Below are positions 1 to 7,004 of a stretch of DNA of 53,787 nucleotides, piece by piece. The DNA is from Candidatus Obscuribacterales bacterium. GTDB lineage: Bacteria > Cyanobacteriota > Vampirovibrionia > Obscuribacterales > Obscuribacteraceae. The stretch spans positions 1 to 53,787 of the forward strand of contig CASBPX010000182.1 of NCBI GenBank assembly GCA_949127735.1, read 5' to 3'. Numbering within the stretch: the first letter of the stretch is position 1; each line of letters starts with the position of its first letter. Below the pieces are notes generated by a model, which searched no databases, had not been told where the DNA came from, and saw only the letters and a program-made list of their open reading frames with translations. The translations under genes and the position numbers were made by a program.

Positions 1-1
1 A

Positions 2-211
2 CCTGATATAGTCAAAATTGATAGAAAATATGTTTCTGGAATTTCCGAAGAACCAGCCAAAGCTCGGTTGCTTAAACGACTGGTCAAAGTCGTCAACTCA
101 CTTGGTGCTGAGCTAGTAGCGGAAGGCATTGAATGCCGTGAAGAGCTCGATCTTCTAGTTGAAATGGGTGTGCCTTTTGGTCAAGGTTGGCTGTGGGGCA
201 AACCTGCTTAG
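2..211 (+). CDS. EAL-domain c-di-GMP phosphodiesterase, C-terminal fragment
   Basis: Only the last 69 codons are inside the window; the 5' part lies to the left. The fragment reads PDIVKIDRKY, then VAEGIE, then a GQGW..GKP ending. These match the second half of EAL domains: the conserved Lys of the KxD strand, the catalytic Glu of the EGxE motif and the Gln of the QG loop near the end. Enzymes of this family hydrolyse cyclic di-GMP to pGpG. The residues visible here are intact, so activity is plausible, but the EAL motif itself, the metal-binding Asp pair and any sensor or GGDEF domain cannot be judged. The protein stops directly after the EAL fold, so the domain is C-terminal. Confidence 0.9.
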   Translation, partial: PDIVKIDRKYVSGISEEPAKARLLKRLVKVVNSLGAELVAEGIECREELDLLVEMGVPFGQGWLWGKPA

Positions 212-246
212 CACTATTCAATATCAGTAAAGCTATCAGTTAGTTA

Positions 247-1266
247 TCAGTAAAAAACGGTGCGGCAGCGGTGATATGGCTTGACTTCAGCCGGGTTAAG
301 ATCTTGCGCCAGCATCCAGAGCTTGGCATCAATTTCGGCAGCGGTAGTAAGAATATTGAGCTTGGCCAGCGAACGCTTGATGTATTCGATGGCAATAAGT
401 GTGGCAGCGCGAATTTCAATTTCTTCTTCGCTACCTGGTGTTAGCTCAAGGCCTTGATCGATTTTTTCTGCCAGCATATGATCGTAATCAATGATGCCTT
501 GGTGCCTTAAAAGTTGAGGCAATTTGTAATCAGCAAAGCCGGTTAGCTCATGCATACATGAAAATCCGCCATTGCCGGAGCGAACTAAAGCATGGTTGAT
601 ATCGGCCACCAGTAACTGGGCTTTTTTCAAAAAAATCACCGGCTCTCCACCATACTCTGCCACATCGCGATAACCTGGCAATTGCTCTGAAATCGCTAGA
701 GCTGCATTGAGCGCATTTTGATTTGGATCGATTAATACTTTTAGGTAGTTGCTGTCTTTACCAAGTCGAGCTGCCAGCACAGAAAGAAATGAATGTCGCT
801 CGCTCATTAGTGACAGCGAATCAATATTTTTACTTTTGAAGCCCGCTAACATTGCCTTAAATTGCAACTCGGTAACTTCTGACAGATGCGCGAGATTGAG
901 AAAGTTTGGCTCAGTGCTAAGACTAATTAAGAGTGCCCGCGCGCCATTATATGTGGTATCAGAAGTGGGACTGAAAATTCTCCATTTAGGGTCACCCCAA
1001 TAGCAAAAACCAATGGTATGAAAAACTACTAAAAAGAGAATTCTCTGGTCCAAAGTCAGGCTGTCAAAATAAATTTTGGCTGGCTCTGGGGCACTGTTTA
1101 ACCAGTGGTGCGGGGCGTTATCAAGCTCTGGTCGGCTTAGTGCCTGGCTGATATTGTCGAGAGCATCTTTATTCAGTCGCACATGTTTAGACTTAGCTGC
1201 GACTCGCGCTGCTGTGCTCAGAATTGGATGAGAGGCCACGTTATCAATAACTGCACTGACTGCCAT
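247..1266 (-). CDS. Queuosine 5'-phosphate N-glycohydrolase (queuosine salvage, Qng1/DUF2419 family)
   Basis: A 339-residue protein that aligns over its whole length with the eukaryotic queuosine salvage protein (human C9orf64/QNG1). Shared blocks are FCYWGDPKW near residue 88, YRDV followed by the KKAQLLVAD segment, GFADYKLPQLL with the family's catalytic Asp region, EIRAAT..AIEYI, and the C-terminal PYHRCR stretch. Family members release queuine from queuosine 5'-phosphate so that the base can be reused for tRNA position 34. Length is normal for the family and it is probably cytosolic, with no signal peptide. The ATG at 1266 has an AGG about seven bases upstream. It is divergent from the copper-protein operon. 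No other queuosine gene (tgt, queA, queG, transporter) is in the window, so its place in metabolism here cannot be read from context. Confidence 0.93.
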   Translation of the reverse strand: MAVSAVIDNVASHPILSTAARVAAKSKHVRLNKDALDNISQALSRPELDNAPHHWLNSAPEPAKIYFDSLTLDQRILFLVVFHTIGFCYWGDPKWRIFSPTSDTTYNGARALLISLSTEPNFLNLAHLSEVTELQFKAMLAGFKSKNIDSLSLMSERHSFLSVLAARLGKDSNYLKVLIDPNQNALNAALAISEQLPGYRDVAEYGGEPVIFLKKAQLLVADINHALVRSGNGGFSCMHELTGFADYKLPQLLRHQGIIDYDHMLAEKIDQGLELTPGSEEEIEIRAATLIAIEYIKRSLAKLNILTTAAEIDAKLWMLAQDLNPAEVKPYHRCRTVFY

Positions 1267-1350
1267 GAGATACCTACATGTCTTGAAATCAGTATAGCTC
1301 CAGAATGTGCAATACTACATGTCAATTTATTAGCGATAAATTTTATTCTG

Positions 1351-1374
1351 CCCTCTGGTTTAGAGGGAACCTCT
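1351..1374. promoter_or_regulatory. Two mutually exclusive small hairpins upstream of the copper-protein operon
   Basis: CCCTCT (1351-1356) can pair with AGAGGG (1362-1367), and the same AGAGG (1362-1366) can instead pair with CCTCT (1370-1374). The array lies 37-60 bases before the start of the NosZ-like gene, so it could be an operator or a leader switch. No known copper-regulator consensus is recognised. The function is speculative. Confidence 0.3.
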
Positions 1375-1410
1375 TGAACAGCTGTCAGTTCTAGTCGATT
1401 GGAGATGTGC

Positions 1411-3192
1411 ATGGAAGAGAAGCAATTTACCAAGGAGCAGATAAAATTTATTCTGCGCGAAGCCAATAGCAGCCCTGATATAAACGAATTGTGCATTAAG
1501 CACGACATTAACGAAGCCACTCTATTTCAGTGGCTTGCTGAGTATGGTGCCACCGATGAGCCTGGCCGCAAATTTGATTTGCGTCAAATGATGCAAGAAA
1601 TTTTCGTCCCAGGGTTCACGCGCAGAGAGATGCTTTTCGCTGGAGCCGCAGGCGCCGCCGGTTTCGCTTCCGCCAATCTTTTTGCTATGGTGGGCAAAGT
1701 AAAAATGCCAGATTTGGTTTCACCGAAGATTGACGTGGTGGACGCATCGCGATTCGACCAGTCAACAGAAGAGCTTGGCGACTATTTGTATCTGGCTCCT
1801 CAGAAGATGGGTGGAGGAACTCACGTCGTTGATTTTAAACACGGTACAACCCTGTCCTCCATACCTTATTGGACTGGCGGCGACACTTGCCCGATTTCTC
1901 ACCATTTAGCGGCATACCCATCAGCTAATCCTCGCAAAGGATTTGAATTCGTCAACTCCACCCAGGGCGGAAAAAATGCGCTGCTTTACAATTTCGCATC
2001 TGAAGAAAAAATGGCCGAACACGGAATGCTCGGTCAATGGGGCCAGGGCAATCACATTTATCGGGTTGAGTTTGACGGCGCTCAAATGAACCGCAAAGAA
2101 GACGTTGCCGAAACCACCGGGATCGGCTTGGGCGTGCATATCACCATCTTTCCTGACGCTAATGGCTTTTCTGCTGCCGATGGTCAAAAAGATGTCGCCG
2201 CCTTTTTCAATCGTGTCTCGGGTGAGGCGAAAACTAGCGTCCTAAAAGCGTTCCGTGCCGATTGGATTGGCAAAGAATCAAGCAAAAATCTCAAAGACAA
2301 CTGGCGCAAGGGCGGTACTTTACGCATTGTCGAATTAGAGAAGTCACCTGAAATTCGTAAGTATGATTACGAAGGCAGTAAAGGCAACAAGATCGATTGG
2401 GAAATGGTGCCTATGGCTGAAAATCTTGTTTCTGCAGGGCAAATATTTGGCGATAATCCAAAATCTCTCAGCGGATTAGATGCAGTGGTGCATCACCCGG
2501 GTAACAAGTATTCGGCTTTGATTATTCGCATGCTCTCTTGCGCGGTAATTGTCGATCGCGATACATGGGAACCAGTCGCATGTTTGAATAACCCTGAAGG
2601 GTCGGAAGGCAATTTGAAAGTAGCCAAAGTCCATGATAATCCGAACACCTGGGAAATCAATTTTGACGACGTAAAGTGTGTAGGCCATGAAGCGGGATTT
2701 TCGCCTGACGGAAAATTCTTCACCATGATGAATAATATTGAGCAGAACAATATGGCTGTCTTCGATACTTCTGATAGCGACCCGCGTAAGTGGACGAAAA
2801 TCACTTTTGTTAAAGATCCAGATTGGGTAGGAAATTTTCCCAGCCCTTTCCACCTTTGTTTTTCAGTTGACGGCAGCAAAATGTTTGTGTCTGTCATGCA
2901 TCAAAAGCCTGCTAAGAGCGGCTGTTGTGTAGTTGATACGAAGACATGGAAGATTATCAAGAAATTTAAGAATATAGGCCTCGACTGCCAGACCATGGCC
3001 GTTTCTTATGATGGCAAATTTGTCTTCCAGATCTTCAGTGGTTTTCAACGCGCAGAAAGTGGTGCGTTCGTCTTTACTCAAGATGACCTTCGTCCGCTGG
3101 GATATTTGCCCAATTATGGTGGGCACCATGACTGCGTGATTATCCCGACCAAAAAAGAACACTTAAGAAATAGTCGTTGCACCACCCTCTAA
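1411..3192 (+). CDS. Tat-exported NosZ-fold (seven-bladed propeller) protein, thiocyanate dehydrogenase-like, with N-terminal HTH
   Basis: A 593-residue protein from the ATG at 1411, chosen because GGAG at 1401-1404 sits six bases upstream; an in-frame TTG at 1399 is less likely. Residues 1-50 resemble the IS3 OrfA helix-turn-helix (FTKEQIKFILREA, then ELC.KH.I.EATLFQWL). Next comes a Tat signal with Arg71-Arg72 in FTRREMLFAG and an Ala/Gly-rich core. The rest reads as a beta-propeller with repeated 'SPDGK/SYDGK' blade motifs and many conserved-looking His: H164/165, H243, H361/362, H426, H481, H572/573. It ends after GGHHDC, so NosZ's C-terminal CuA domain is absent. This layout fits thiocyanate dehydrogenase, a periplasmic tricopper enzyme that oxidises SCN- to cyanate and sulfur. 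It is followed after one base by an ABC permease gene. The fold and Tat export are well supported; the substrate is inferred from family resemblance only. Confidence 0.6.
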   Translation: MEEKQFTKEQIKFILREANSSPDINELCIKHDINEATLFQWLAEYGATDEPGRKFDLRQMMQEIFVPGFTRREMLFAGAAGAAGFASANLFAMVGKVKMPDLVSPKIDVVDASRFDQSTEELGDYLYLAPQKMGGGTHVVDFKHGTTLSSIPYWTGGDTCPISHHLAAYPSANPRKGFEFVNSTQGGKNALLYNFASEEKMAEHGMLGQWGQGNHIYRVEFDGAQMNRKEDVAETTGIGLGVHITIFPDANGFSAADGQKDVAAFFNRVSGEAKTSVLKAFRADWIGKESSKNLKDNWRKGGTLRIVELEKSPEIRKYDYEGSKGNKIDWEMVPMAENLVSAGQIFGDNPKSLSGLDAVVHHPGNKYSALIIRMLSCAVIVDRDTWEPVACLNNPEGSEGNLKVAKVHDNPNTWEINFDDVKCVGHEAGFSPDGKFFTMMNNIEQNNMAVFDTSDSDPRKWTKITFVKDPDWVGNFPSPFHLCFSVDGSKMFVSVMHQKPAKSGCCVVDTKTWKIIKKFKNIGLDCQTMAVSYDGKFVFQIFSGFQRAESGAFVFTQDDLRPLGYLPNYGGHHDCVIIPTKKEHLRNSRCTTL

Positions 3193-3193
3193 T

Positions 3194-4402
3194 ATGATCA
3201 GTATTTTCTGGCGCCTGGCTTGCCAAAATATATTGCGCAGGCCCACGCGCACATTGATGCTAATTTTGGCTGTGGCTTTAGTCAGCGGTGCTATTTTTGC
3301 CTCGTTTATCGTCGGCCGTGGCATGCAAACCAGCATGGAACGTAGTTTTGCGCAGATGGGTGCAGATCTGGTAGTAGTGCCGGCAGATGCTCTGGTCAAT
3401 ATCACCAGCGCATTGCTTACCGTGCAACCGACTGACTCGACTTTGAGTGCTGATTTGCTGCAGCAGATTGGCAGTCTGCATGGTGTTGAAAAAATTGCTG
3501 GTCAAACTATTTATCGCATACCAATGATGGTGCACATGCCTGAGCACAAAGCTAACTTAATTGCTTTTGATCCGGCTAGCGATTTTACTGTGTTGCCGTG
3601 GCTGCAAGCAAAATTACCTAGAGCAATGAAAGTTGGAGACTTGATTACCGGCGCTCGCCGTGATGAGGCCGTTGGCGAAGAGTTAGAACCATGTGCCACC
3701 ACTGCCACAGTTTACGGCAAGCTGGCTAGAAGCGGAGTGGGACCACTTGACGATTCTTTGTTTGCCACTTATGATACCGCCGCATTTTTAGCACAAGGAA
3801 AAATCGCCGGCGCTTCAGCCATTCCAACGTTTGATCGCCAGCGTTGTTCGGCGATATTTGTGCGCTTGGCTTTTGGCACCACTCCAGAGCAAATGCGTTT
3901 TGCCATTTCGCAAATAGCAGGAGTGAAAGTAATTACTGGCGCTACGATTGTTACTTCGACAAGGCAGACCACAAGCGCTTTACTGAGCGCTATGCTTGTG
4001 TTTGCAGCTCTCATACTACTTGGCTCATTAATTGTGGTAGGTCTGCTTTTTTCTGCCATTATTGGCGAAAGGCGTCGCGAGATCGGCGTGCTTTCGGCAA
4101 TTGGATCAAAGCAAGCTGATATTGTCAAAATGCTTTTAGCCGAGGCTTGTTTTACCACTGGTCTGGGCGGTTTGGCTGGTATCGTATTTGGTGCTATAAT
4201 TTTGTTGATTTTTCAACGCTCTCTGGTCTATTACCTCGAAACTTTGCATATTGATTTTATCTGGCCTGCCCTGAGCGAAATGGCATATGGCGGCGCAGCC
4301 TGTGCAGTACTAGCGATGCTCGGCGGCCTGCTGGGCGCTCTCATTCCGGCATTGCGCGTCAGTGCTGAAGAGCCATATCGCATGATGCAGGACGGTGGAT
4401 AG
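3194..4402 (+). CDS. ABC transporter permease, FtsX/MacB-LolE type
   Basis: A 402-residue membrane protein. It has one N-terminal helix at residues 20-42 after a LRRPTRT positive-inside segment, a periplasmic MacB-like domain to about residue 260, then three C-terminal helices with the FtsX signature around GERRREIGVLSAIGSK. This is the four-helix topology of LolC/E and MacB type VII permeases, which do mechanical work on periplasmic substrates and do not form classic import channels. It starts one base after the copper-protein stop, and its TAG stop overlaps the GTG of the ATPase gene (TAGTG), so the three genes form a coupled operon. A role in maturation or copper loading of the upstream protein, analogous to NosFY for nitrous oxide reductase, is an inference from order. 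It is not homologous to NosY. Confidence 0.85.
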   Translation: MISIFWRLACQNILRRPTRTLMLILAVALVSGAIFASFIVGRGMQTSMERSFAQMGADLVVVPADALVNITSALLTVQPTDSTLSADLLQQIGSLHGVEKIAGQTIYRIPMMVHMPEHKANLIAFDPASDFTVLPWLQAKLPRAMKVGDLITGARRDEAVGEELEPCATTATVYGKLARSGVGPLDDSLFATYDTAAFLAQGKIAGASAIPTFDRQRCSAIFVRLAFGTTPEQMRFAISQIAGVKVITGATIVTSTRQTTSALLSAMLVFAALILLGSLIVVGLLFSAIIGERRREIGVLSAIGSKQADIVKMLLAEACFTTGLGGLAGIVFGAIILLIFQRSLVYYLETLHIDFIWPALSEMAYGGAACAVLAMLGGLLGALIPALRVSAEEPYRMMQDGG

Positions 4403-5814
4403 TGAGCGCTGTTTCTGTATCGCAACTGACAAAGAAATATTCCGGCAACGCTCAGATAGACGCTGTCATTGATGTCAGCTTTGAAGTTGAACCAGGCGAA
4501 TTTCTGGCAATTGTGGGTCGCTCCGGTTCCGGCAAATCTACGTTACTGGCCATGACCGGTGGCATTTGCCGCCCCAGTGGCGGCGTTATTAAAATTGGCG
4601 CTACAGCCATTTGGCAACAAAATGCCCATCAGCTGGCTGGTTTTCGCAATGCCACAATTGGCTATGTTTTTCAATTTGCTGGTTTGCTCAGCGCTTTGCG
4701 TGCCGTAGACAATGTTGCTTTGCCGGCACTTGTTAGTGGTCTTCTCAAAGAAAAGGAAGCCTATGCCCGAGCCAGAGCACTGCTTGTGCGCGTTGGTTTG
4801 GCAGAGCGTATCGATTCGTATCCGGGCGAGCTGTCTGGTGGTGAACAAAGACGTGTAGCTATCGCTCGCGCTCTAATAAATTCTCCCAGTGTTTTACTGG
4901 CCGATGAGCCTACTGCAGATCTTGATGGTGAAACTGAAAGCGAAATTTTGCAACTTCTCGTTGAAATTCGTAGAGCTTTTAACCTTACTTTGATTGTGGT
5001 AACTCATAATCAAGAAATTGCGGCCCTCGCTGACCGGGTTTTAACCATGACCGCAGGGCGAGCTGAAGTACAAAGTTGCTCGCCTCAATCTGACTCTGGC
5101 GCAGAGAAACCGGCACAGTTACTAGATTTGGGCAACACGGTCAAAAGCATTTTCGCAATTTCGGCAGGTGAAGTTGCAAAAGAAAAAGTACAATTAGGAC
5201 TTGGTGTCGACAAACTTGTCGGTCGTATGGTACTGCTTTTGATACCACTACTTTCTCTTCTCTATATTGCTAATTTGTGTCTGGCTAATTATCAGCAAAG
5301 CGTTGTTAATGCCAGGCTCGATCAACGGCAAGCCCTGGAAGACCTGGCCAACAGTGATTTAAATGCTGGCGTTCGCGACATCGAGATGACTGCAGGCGGT
5401 GGATATGTTTTGACTATTTTTCTTAGAAACACTAAGCCAGAAAAAGCTATGTTTTTAATGAAACCGGTGGTGCGTCTTTTTATTCAAGTGGGTAGCAGCT
5501 GGCAGGAAATCAATCTGAAGGCTCTCAATAACTCGCCAGCGGCAGTTTCGGCTCTGACTGGTGAGCGACTGCTCAAATTTGCACTAAAACCGGATGTGCC
5601 TGGCTATTCGCAACTCATTCCTTACTATTTGCATGCTCGAATAAGCAATGACATGCTGGTCAGCGAAAGCAGTCAACCGAAAGATGATCTGGTGGAACGC
5701 AACGATAGTTACTACGTCTACCTGAAGCCTCACGACGTTGATGACGCGACCATATCGAAGAAATTAAAATTTGCTGAAAAGCCGCCGGTTTTCATTGGCA
5801 TGCCGCCGCACTAA
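4402..5814 (+). CDS. ABC transporter ATP-binding protein (LolD/MacB type) with extra C-terminal membrane-anchored domain
   Basis: GTG start overlapping the permease stop by one base. Residues 1-225 are a complete ABC ATPase: Walker A GRSGSGKST near 40, Q-loop in FQFAGL, signature LSGGEQRR, Walker B VLLADEPTADLD and the switch His in VVTHN. This matches the LolD/MacB branch that pairs with FtsX-fold permeases. Unlike ordinary LolD (about 230 residues), the protein continues for about 240 residues: a linker, one strong transmembrane helix at about 275-296, a helical stretch rich in Gln/Asp/Leu, and a beta-rich domain to residue 470. With the ATPase in the cytosol, that last domain should face the periplasm. 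I do not recognise it. The fusion would physically tie ATP hydrolysis to a periplasmic partner, possibly the Tat protein encoded first in the operon. Confidence 0.85.
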   Translation: MSAVSVSQLTKKYSGNAQIDAVIDVSFEVEPGEFLAIVGRSGSGKSTLLAMTGGICRPSGGVIKIGATAIWQQNAHQLAGFRNATIGYVFQFAGLLSALRAVDNVALPALVSGLLKEKEAYARARALLVRVGLAERIDSYPGELSGGEQRRVAIARALINSPSVLLADEPTADLDGETESEILQLLVEIRRAFNLTLIVVTHNQEIAALADRVLTMTAGRAEVQSCSPQSDSGAEKPAQLLDLGNTVKSIFAISAGEVAKEKVQLGLGVDKLVGRMVLLLIPLLSLLYIANLCLANYQQSVVNARLDQRQALEDLANSDLNAGVRDIEMTAGGGYVLTIFLRNTKPEKAMFLMKPVVRLFIQVGSSWQEINLKALNNSPAAVSALTGERLLKFALKPDVPGYSQLIPYYLHARISNDMLVSESSQPKDDLVERNDSYYVYLKPHDVDDATISKKLKFAEKPPVFIGMPPH

Positions 5815-6071
5815 TTTACTGGCCTTATAATGATTACCCTGGTCAAATTTGTCAGGTTTGATTAGCATTTCAGCGTCGCCAGCTTTCGCTTCAGTTATTT
5901 ACCCCCACTTCGAGTGCAGTACTTCGGCTACTTATTTGTTGAAAAGATAATATATGCTAATTTTGCTTTGTCATTGGGCAGTAATTTAATGGAACGGATT
6001 GCATTTGATTGGAGCTTTCGCAGAGGAGTGGAGTCTTTTGATATTGTGGTGATAACAACGCGGGCGGACAA

Positions 6072-6881
6072 ATGGCTAAAACTATCCTTATAACTGGCGC
6101 ATCAAGCGGCATTGGCGAAGCAACCGTGCGGCTCTTTTCGCGCAAAAAATGGAATGTGCTGGCCACCATGCGCTCGCCTGAAAAGGCCGGCGACCTGGCC
6201 ACTTTGCCGGGCGTGTCGATTTTGCGCCTTGACGTCACCGATCTTGATTCGATTCGAGCGGCCATTGCCGAAGGGCTAACTCGACACCCGGTGATTGACG
6301 CCGTATGCAACAATGCCGGTTATGGCATGGTGGGCGCCTTTGAGGCCACGACTCCCGAAAGAGTACAGCGGCAGTTCGACACTAATGTATTCGGCTTAAT
6401 GAACGTTACCCGAGAAATTTTGCCGCACATGCGCGAAAACCGCTCTGGCACAATCATTAATATGTCATCAGTAGGTGGTCGAATTACTTTTCCGCTTTAC
6501 AGCGTTTATCACGCTACAAAATTTGCCGTCGAAGGCTTTTCTGAATCGCTGCAATATGAATTGCGTCAATTTAATATCAATGTGAAGCTAATCGAGCCGG
6601 GCCCGATTAAAACCCCGTTTTACGATCGCAGTCAAGATATGGTCACCAAAGAAGGGCTGTCCGCCTACGACACATTTGTGGGGCGTGCTTTGCCGCATAT
6701 GCAAAAAGAAGGGCACAACGCCCCTGGCCCCACCGGCGTGGCTTATACGGTGTGGGAGGCGGCCACTGATAACTCTTCACGTATGCGCTATCCGATCAAC
6801 GCTGAAGCTATGTTGTCGCTGAGAAAATTGTTGCCGGATCGTGCCGTATTCAAGCTGGTACGCACCATTCTATTGCGCTAG
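6072..6881 (+). CDS. Short-chain dehydrogenase/reductase (classical SDR)
   Basis: A 269-residue classical SDR of normal length. It carries the nucleotide-binding TGASSGIG at residues 8-15, an LDVT Asp before the adenine pocket, NNAGYG, the catalytic Ser of INMSSVGG, and the YHATK Tyr-Lys pair followed by SLQYEL and EPGPIKTPF. MRSPE after the second strand, with Arg, suggests NADP(H) preference. The sequence resembles the broad SDR group annotated as retinol/hydroxysteroid-type oxidoreductases; the substrate cannot be told. Cytosolic, no membrane segment. It stands alone: a 257-base gap without recognisable elements separates it from the ABC genes, and a probable terminator follows. Confidence 0.93.
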   Translation: MAKTILITGASSGIGEATVRLFSRKKWNVLATMRSPEKAGDLATLPGVSILRLDVTDLDSIRAAIAEGLTRHPVIDAVCNNAGYGMVGAFEATTPERVQRQFDTNVFGLMNVTREILPHMRENRSGTIINMSSVGGRITFPLYSVYHATKFAVEGFSESLQYELRQFNINVKLIEPGPIKTPFYDRSQDMVTKEGLSAYDTFVGRALPHMQKEGHNAPGPTGVAYTVWEAATDNSSRMRYPINAEAMLSLRKLLPDRAVFKLVRTILLR

Positions 6882-6903
6882 AGTGCTTTTGTTAAGTGGT
6901 ATT

Positions 6904-6928
6904 GCCCATAGTGCTGAATGGCTTTTTT
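6904..6928 (+). terminator. Probable Rho-independent terminator after the SDR gene
   Basis: GCCCAT and ATGGC form a short stem with one bulged C around an eight-base loop, followed at once by six T. It lies 23 bases beyond the SDR stop. The stem is weak, so efficiency is uncertain. Confidence 0.45.
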
Positions 6929-7004
6929 AGATAAAAGTTTGTAGATATTTTAGACGTGCAGCGCTGCTATAGTAGTCACAATTGATCAGGAGCAGGAGCA
7001 ATCT

